In this document: piece after piece, positions 59,438-64,000 of the stretch
Layout of the letters: every line of letters begins with the position of its first letter
Position numbering within the stretch: the stretch's first letter is position 1
From: Paenibacillus sp. Marseille-Q4541
Lineage (GTDB): Bacteria > Bacillota > Bacilli > Paenibacillales > Paenibacillaceae
Length of the DNA stretch: 64,000 nucleotides
Direction of reading: 5' to 3'
Assembly: GCF_018310695.1 (NCBI RefSeq)
Contig: NZ_JAGXCY010000013.1
Location: forward strand, 53,451-117,450
Position numbers and translations under genes: made by a program
Notes under the pieces: generated by a model
The model's database searches: none
The model's input: only the letters and a program-made list of their open reading frames with translations
What the model was told of the DNA's origin: nothing

Positions 59438-60328
59438 ATGAACATAAGACGGATAAAGTATTTTATTGATCTCGTGGAATGTAGGAATTTCACGGAAACA
59501 GCGAAAAAAAATTATGTATCCCAGACGACGATTAGCCAACATATTGCCGCTCTTGAAACGGAGTTTAATACCCAACTGATAGACAGAAAACAGATTCCCA
59601 TTGAACCTACCAAAGCGGGATGGCTTTTCTATGGGGAGGCAGTCGCATTATGGAAACAATATCGCCGTATGCAAAAAAACATGGATCATTTTCAAAATAA
59701 CAATACCCACTTGCTGAGCATAGAATATGCGGCAGAAACAGATGTTCAAATCCTATTAAATCTCATCCCATCATTCAAGGAAAATCACCCTAATATGAAG
59801 CTGGAATTAAATAAAATTTTGCTAAAAGATATTTCTGATTACTTACAAAAGGGAATTTATGATGTAGCCATTGCCTTCAGTTCAGAATTCGAAAATAAGG
59901 CTGATATTCATACTCATACTTTGTACAGCGGTCGCTATTGCGTTGCTGTGAGCAGGCAGCATCCCCTCTTTCATCGTCAATCGGTCTCAAAAGAAGAACT
60001 ATACGAGCACCCCATTATCATGCTGAACCCAACAGTGATTGGGAATTCTTATTATTTGATGATCCAACATGCAATTGAAGATGGATACCAGCCGAACATC
60101 GTTCGAAGTGCAGATGACGTGGAAACGGAGCTGTTCTATATCATTACAGAGAACTTGATTGGTTTTTTCCCGGATAATTATCATCTCGCTTTCCTAAAAG
60201 AAGAAATAAGATTAATCCCAATCGAAGATTCGCATCATACATTCCAGATTCAGGTTGCCTATCTAAAAAACAATACCAACCCAGCATTGCAGTCCTTTCT
60301 TCATCAAATTCGTCATGATTCGATTTAG
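59438..60328 (+). CDS. LysR family transcriptional regulator
   Basis: The 296-residue protein has the LysR helix-turn-helix at the N-terminus (MNIRRIKYFIDLVECRNFTE, then VSQTTISQHIAALETEF) and an effector-binding domain (about 90-290). GGAGG precedes the ATG. It is divergent from the SDR gene and precedes the NmrA-like gene on the same strand, so either or both could be targets. The effector is unknown. Confidence 0.92.
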   Translation: MNIRRIKYFIDLVECRNFTETAKKNYVSQTTISQHIAALETEFNTQLIDRKQIPIEPTKAGWLFYGEAVALWKQYRRMQKNMDHFQNNNTHLLSIEYAAETDVQILLNLIPSFKENHPNMKLELNKILLKDISDYLQKGIYDVAIAFSSEFENKADIHTHTLYSGRYCVAVSRQHPLFHRQSVSKEELYEHPIIMLNPTVIGNSYYLMIQHAIEDGYQPNIVRSADDVETELFYIITENLIGFFPDNYHLAFLKEEIRLIPIEDSHHTFQIQVAYLKNNTNPALQSFLHQIRHDSI

Positions 60329-60421
60329 CAATGGGCGATACGATTTTCATGTTAGACTTTGTTATTTTTTTCACATAGTATGAATGTATAAATCATCTTC
60401 CTATGAAGGAGTGTCGATACT

Positions 60422-61363
60422 ATGGGTAAATTATTGTTAACTGGTGTAGATGGAAACTTGGGAAAACAAGCTGCCGAATATGTATTGCAACTGGTAGATA
60501 AAGACGATCTTATATTTTGTGCATATAATCCGGAATCTTTAAAAGAGTATGCAGAACAAGGCATCGAAACACATGTAACGAATTTCAATAATAAGGATGG
60601 TCTTGCAGCAGCTTTCGCTAACGCTGATAAACTCGCTTTAATTTCCATGCCTTTCGTGGGCACGAAGCGTCAAAAGGCACACAAAAATGTAGTTGATGCT
60701 GCGGAAGAAGCTGGCGTAAAACAGATCATTTATACATCACTCGTCAATGCAGACGATGAAATGAATCCAAGTGTTGAGAAAATCGATCATGCTTATACTG
60801 AAGATTACGTCAAAGAAATCGGGATGGATTACATCTTCCTTCGTAACTCTCAATATGCAGAAGCGATGGTAACCAACTACTTCACCTATGTGAAAGGCGA
60901 TGGAATTCTAAAAAACAATCAAGGCAATGGTAAGATGGCTTATATTTCTCGAAAAGATTGTGCCAAAGCTGTCGCTTACGCTCTCGCTTCCCAAGATATT
61001 CATGAAGCCACTTTAAATATCAATGGCCCTGAGTTAATGACCATGACTGACTTTATCGAAGTCGGCAATCAAGTAACAGGGAACCAGATTACGTATCAAG
61101 AAACCACAGATGAAGAAAATTATGCTGTGTTTGAAGCGATGGGTGTTCCAAGAACAACCGATGGTGAATTTAAAGATGGTTCCGAAGCGCCTTACTCTTC
61201 GGAAGGTATGGTTACTTTTGGGCAGGCAATCAGATTAGGTAAAATGGATAGCTTTACGGATGACTTTAAGAAACTGACGGGGCAGGAACCCTTAACTGTA
61301 AAATATATGTTTGAACATGCAGATGAATTCCAGGTTGGGGAACGGCACTCCCAAGATAACTAA
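60422..61363 (+). CDS. NmrA/QOR2-like NAD(P)-binding SDR protein
   Basis: The 313-residue protein begins MGKLLLTGVDGNLGKQAAEY, a Rossmann GxxGxxG motif, and has KQIIYTSLVNAD and the atypical SDR layout of YtfG/QOR2 and NmrA without the YxxxK triad at the usual place. Members are quinone oxidoreductases or redox-sensing regulators. GAAGGAG precedes the ATG. It is followed by a strong terminator. Confidence 0.88.
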   Translation: MGKLLLTGVDGNLGKQAAEYVLQLVDKDDLIFCAYNPESLKEYAEQGIETHVTNFNNKDGLAAAFANADKLALISMPFVGTKRQKAHKNVVDAAEEAGVKQIIYTSLVNADDEMNPSVEKIDHAYTEDYVKEIGMDYIFLRNSQYAEAMVTNYFTYVKGDGILKNNQGNGKMAYISRKDCAKAVAYALASQDIHEATLNINGPELMTMTDFIEVGNQVTGNQITYQETTDEENYAVFEAMGVPRTTDGEFKDGSEAPYSSEGMVTFGQAIRLGKMDSFTDDFKKLTGQEPLTVKYMFEHADEFQVGERHSQDN

Positions 61364-61399
61364 CCCTACAAATTCTTCAGTTTAACCCATCATTAAAAT

Positions 61400-61448
61400 A
61401 AGCGGCAGCTATGGACGTTATCTTATCACCATAGCTGCCGCTTTTGTT
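61400..61448. terminator. Terminator of the NmrA-like gene (bidirectional)
   Basis: AAGCGGCAGCTATGG pairs perfectly with CCATAGCTGCCGCTT, with a TTTTGTT tail. It may also serve the convergent PhnA-like gene. Confidence 0.85.
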
Positions 61449-61490
61449 GTGCATTCTGTTTTCAGTTCATTCCTTATAAATCTCGAATGA

Positions 61491-61832
61491 CTATACTTTT
61501 TTAACGAATTCTGACTTTAATTTCATCGCTCCAAAACCGTCAATCTTGCAATCAATATCATGATCTCCATCTACGAGACGGATATTTTTCACTTTTGTAC
61601 CCATCTTGACGACAGATGAACTGCCTTTGACTTTCAAGTCTTTAATGACAGTCACGGTGTCACCATCGTTTAACACGTTACCATTGGAGTCTTTAATAAC
61701 TTTGGTATCTTCATTACTTTCGGCATCCGCTACAGGATTCCACTCATGAAAGCATTCCGGACATACCAATGAAGTTCCGTCTTCGTAGGTATATTCAGAA
61801 TTGCATTTAGGGCAATTTGGCAAATCAGACAT
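61491..61832 (-). CDS. PhnA/YjdM-family zinc-ribbon protein
   Basis: The 113-residue protein has an N-terminal zinc ribbon ([13 protein letters not shown] and CPECFHEW) and a C-terminal beta domain with [18 protein letters not shown] and [19 protein letters not shown]. This matches PhnA/YjdM proteins. The name comes from phosphonate genes in some bacteria, but the family is widespread and the role is not established here. Confidence 0.92.
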   Translation of the reverse strand: MSDLPNCPKCNSEYTYEDGTSLVCPECFHEWNPVADAESNEDTKVIKDSNGNVLNDGDTVTVIKDLKVKGSSSVVKMGTKVKNIRLVDGDHDIDCKIDGFGAMKLKSEFVKKV

Positions 61833-62151
61833 GTTTCATTCCTCAATTCACGTATATATTTGTTGTCGTGCTCGGACCCTTTGGTCCTTATCGGTCTATA
61901 TAATATCATAATCTCTAAATATTAAGAAATATATGATTCACTAACTAAAGATGACAAGCCTCGATGATAGGCACAAACTCTTAAAGCAATTCATAATTTG
62001 AGAGTTCAAAATGAACGATACGATTTGTCAGCACCGAATTCAGAAACTTTTATCTCTCTATTCTATCATCCTATCTTGTAAACGATACCAAACTTGTGTC
62101 ACAATCAATGGTGATATTAAGATGCCTAACCATACTAAGGAGGAATACACG

Positions 62152-63069
62152 ATGAGAACCATGAAACTTGGAAGCAGTTCACTTGAAGTGCCTGTTGTAG
62201 CTGTTGGCTGTATGCGTATAAACTCTCTGGATAAAGCAGGGGCTGAACATTTTGTTCAAACTGCATTGGAAGAGGGAGCAAACTTCTTTGATCATGCCGA
62301 TATTTACGGCGGTGGAGAATGCGAGGCAATCTTCGCAGACGCCATTCATATGAACGATGACATCCGCGAAAAGATCATCCTCCAGTCAAAATGCGGCATT
62401 CGAAACGGCATGTTTGATTTCTCCAAAGAACATATTTTGGAATCCGTAGACGGTATATTGGCACGCCTCAAAACCGACTATTTAGATACTTTGCTGCTGC
62501 ATCGTCCAGATGCTCTAGTTGAACCGGAAGAGGTAGCAGAGGCCTTTGATCTTCTAGCTAGCTCTGGTAAAGTACGTCACTTCGGTGTATCCAACCAGAA
62601 TCCGATGCAAATTGAACTGCTGAAAAAGTATGTAAAACAGCCACTGATTGCAAACCAACTCCAGCTTAGCATCACCAATACGACGATGATTTCCAGTGGG
62701 ATTAATGTAAATATCGAAAATGATTCTGCTGTGAATCGCGATGGAAGTATCCTGGATTATTGCAGACTGCATGATATTACTATTCAGCCATGGTCACCAT
62801 TCCAATATGGATTCTTTGAAGGTGTATTCCTAGGAAGCGACAAATTCCCAGAACTGAATCAAAAGATTGACGAGATTGCAGAAAAATACGGCGTAAGTAA
62901 CACAACGATGGCTATTGCCTGGTTGCTCCGCCATCCGGCACAAATGCAACCGATCATCGGTACGATGAATATCGAACGATTGAAGGACTGCTGTAAAGCG
63001 GCAGATATTACAATTACCCGTCAGGAATGGTACGAAATTTATCGTGCAGCAGGGAATATACTCCCATAA
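62152..63069 (+). CDS. Aldo/keto reductase (YdhF-like)
   Basis: The start is ATG 62152 behind AAGGAGG; a longer frame from 62011 lacks a ribosome site. The 305-residue protein has the AKR barrel signatures FFDHADIYGGGECE (about 43-56, with Asp and Tyr), LDTLLLHRPDALVEPEEVA (His about 117) and a C-terminal AWLLRHPAQMQPIIGT. It is a different branch from the 13609-14457 enzyme. It reduces aldehydes with NADPH; the substrate is unknown. Confidence 0.92.
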   Translation: MRTMKLGSSSLEVPVVAVGCMRINSLDKAGAEHFVQTALEEGANFFDHADIYGGGECEAIFADAIHMNDDIREKIILQSKCGIRNGMFDFSKEHILESVDGILARLKTDYLDTLLLHRPDALVEPEEVAEAFDLLASSGKVRHFGVSNQNPMQIELLKKYVKQPLIANQLQLSITNTTMISSGINVNIENDSAVNRDGSILDYCRLHDITIQPWSPFQYGFFEGVFLGSDKFPELNQKIDEIAEKYGVSNTTMAIAWLLRHPAQMQPIIGTMNIERLKDCCKAADITITRQEWYEIYRAAGNILP

Positions 63070-63095
63070 GATAGAAGAAACACTAAACTTTTTAG

Positions 63096-63125
63096 GCAGC
63101 CTCTATATTCAGAGGCTGCTTTTTT
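63096..63125 (+). terminator. Terminator of the aldo/keto reductase gene
   Basis: GCAGCCTCT pairs with AGAGGCTGC around a 6-base loop and is followed by six T. Confidence 0.85.
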
Positions 63126-63236
63126 GTTGATAAATTCTCGAATATGTAAATTAATTAAACTTGCCTACACCCCTATAAAATACACATGGCCAAGGCATAT
63201 CACATAGGATGTTGAAACATTGTAGGAGGTGTCTAT

Positions 63237-64000
63237 GTGAGCAGTTCAGATTCCCACTCTAGAAGGAAGCTCAAAAAAAGAAAATGTCATAGAAAAGGGA
63301 CTAAAGGAAAAATCAAAAAAGCATGTTGTCCCCCCCCAAAGATTTTTGTTAATGCTCCCCGAGGACCTGCAGGCCCAAAGGGTGCCACTGGGGCCAGGGG
63401 GCTACCGGGGCCAACAGGTGATCCTGGAGCATCGGGCGCTGCCGGACCTGTAGGACCTGCTGGACCTGCTGGAGCCACCGGGGCTACCGGGGCTGCTGGT
63501 GATCCTGGAGCTACCGGAGCCACTGGCGCTGCTGGAGCCACCGGAGCCACCGGGGCTGCTGGTGATCCTGGAGGAGCCACCGGGGCTACCGGAGCTACTG
63601 GTACCGCAGGCGTTGCTGGAGCCACTGGCGCTACCGGGGCAGACGGCGTTGCTGGAGCTACGGGCGCTAGGGGGGCTACCGGAACTGCTGGAGCTGCTGG
63701 AGTCACCGGCGCTACCGGTGTTGTTGGAGCTACCGGAGTTACCGGGGCTACTGGAGCTACCGGAGCCACCGGCGCTACTGGGGTTACTGGAGCTACCGGG
63801 GCAGACGGCGTTGCTGGAACCACGGGTGCTACCGGTGTTGCTGGAGCTACCGGGGCTACCGGAGCCGCTGGCCTTGCTGGAGCCACGGGTGCTACCGGTG
63901 TTGCTGGAGCTACCGGGGCTACCGGAGCCGCTGGCCTTGCTGGAGCCACCGGGGCTACCGGTGTTGCTGGAGCTACCGGGGCTACCGGAGCCGCTGGCCT
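63237..64000 (+). CDS. Collagen-like Gly-X-Thr repeat protein (3' end off window)
   Basis: The start is GTG 63237, seven bases after AGGAGG; ATG 63235 meets an immediate stop. The N-terminus is a basic, cysteine-containing segment ([19 protein letters not shown], then [11 protein letters not shown]), followed at about residue 41 by Gly-X-Y triplets, mostly GAT, GVA, GAA and GDP, running off the window. This is the BclA/exosporium-type collagen-like design found in spore formers. One extra Gly (GDP-G-GAT) breaks the triplet register. GC content is much higher than around it. A C8 run lies at codons 32-34. A spore-surface or adhesion role is likely but inferred. Confidence 0.88.
   Translation, partial: MSSSDSHSRRKLKKRKCHRKGTKGKIKKACCPPPKIFVNAPRGPAGPKGATGARGLPGPTGDPGASGAAGPVGPAGPAGATGATGAAGDPGATGATGAAGATGATGAAGDPGGATGATGATGTAGVAGATGATGADGVAGATGARGATGTAGAAGVTGATGVVGATGVTGATGATGATGATGVTGATGADGVAGTTGATGVAGATGATGAAGLAGATGATGVAGATGATGAAGLAGATGATGVAGATGATGAAG
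63822..64000 (+). repeat. 63-bp tandem repeat within the collagen-like gene
   Basis: Copies start at 63822, 63885 and 63948 with a period of exactly 63 bases (21 residues, seven triplets), the third cut by the window end. Copies one and two are almost identical; the third differs at its first few bases (ACGGGTGCT versus ACCGGGGCT). Confidence 0.85.

Noticed and set aside
63287..63949. Minus-strand frame of 220 codons rich in Ala, Pro and Val
   Set aside because: It is the antisense shadow of the Gly-X-Thr repeat: GGA/GCC/ACC triplets read backward give Ala, Pro and Val without stops. The plus strand has a ribosome site, a sensible N-terminus and the collagen pattern.

Overview
The window reads as chromosomal DNA of a low-to-mid GC, Gram-positive, spore-forming Bacillota, most likely a Paenibacillus. 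The evidence is large S-layer-homology (SLH) surface proteins, copper-amine-oxidase-N-type repeat domains, many FecCD and AraC genes, a LicT/BglP beta-glucoside locus, a BceRS-BceAB module, classical Fur boxes, strong GGAGG ribosome sites with frequent TTG/GTG starts, and a collagen-like Gly-X-Thr gene. I see no rRNA, tRNA, CRISPR array, intact insertion sequence or prophage. Genus is an inference.

Layout. 1-6.5 kb: a truncated secreted rhamnogalacturonan acetylesterase, a small membrane protein, a sugar oxidoreductase plus TIM-barrel isomerase operon with a divergent AraC regulator, and an unrecognised beta-rich protein. 6.5-16 kb: a Fur-controlled pair of siderophore permeases, an M20 amidohydrolase, a POT peptide transporter, an RlmN-family methylase, an aldo/keto reductase and an MFS exporter facing the remnant of an HxlR regulator. 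16-21.4 kb: a complete iron-siderophore locus (binding protein, two permeases, AraC regulator, esterase) with two near-perfect Fur boxes. 21.5-27.4 kb: two secreted proteins with copper-amine-oxidase-N domains, a multicopper oxidase, an Rrf2 regulator and a 33-residue small protein. 27.5-33 kb: response regulator, kinase, ABC ATPase, permease and a DUF418 membrane protein (Bce type). 33-47.9 kb: MarR-MFS pair, a 2076-residue SLH nuclease/5'-nucleotidase, ArsR-SulP, a lipid kinase, a diguanylate cyclase and a luciferase-like monooxygenase. 48-54.4 kb: beta-glucoside PTS locus with three LicT-type antiterminator/terminator leaders. 54.5-64 kb: a second SLH protein, SDR, LysR, NmrA-like, PhnA-like and aldo/keto reductase genes, then the start of a collagen-like gene running off the window.

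How the genes work together. Iron: two Fur boxes flank the binding-protein operon and its AraC gene, and a third overlaps the promoter of the first permease pair; the esterase next door probably releases iron from an imported tri-ester siderophore. Beta-glucosides: EIIBCA imports and phosphorylates, two GH1 6-phospho-beta-glucosidases cleave, and the BglG/LicT antiterminator controls three leaders; its gene carries an apparent one-base frameshift that removes the last regulatory histidine. Cell surface: two giant SLH proteins share a similar module ahead of their SLH repeats, and one combines an endonuclease/exonuclease-type domain with a 5'-nucleotidase, suggesting nucleic-acid scavenging at the wall.

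Most worth a second look: the frameshifted antiterminator, the truncated HxlR gene, the collagen-like gene with its tandem 63-bp repeat and C8 tract, the G8 tract in the esterase signal peptide, a terminator-like leader before the giant nucleotidase, and the shared pre-SLH module. No clear-cut new defence or mobile system was found.
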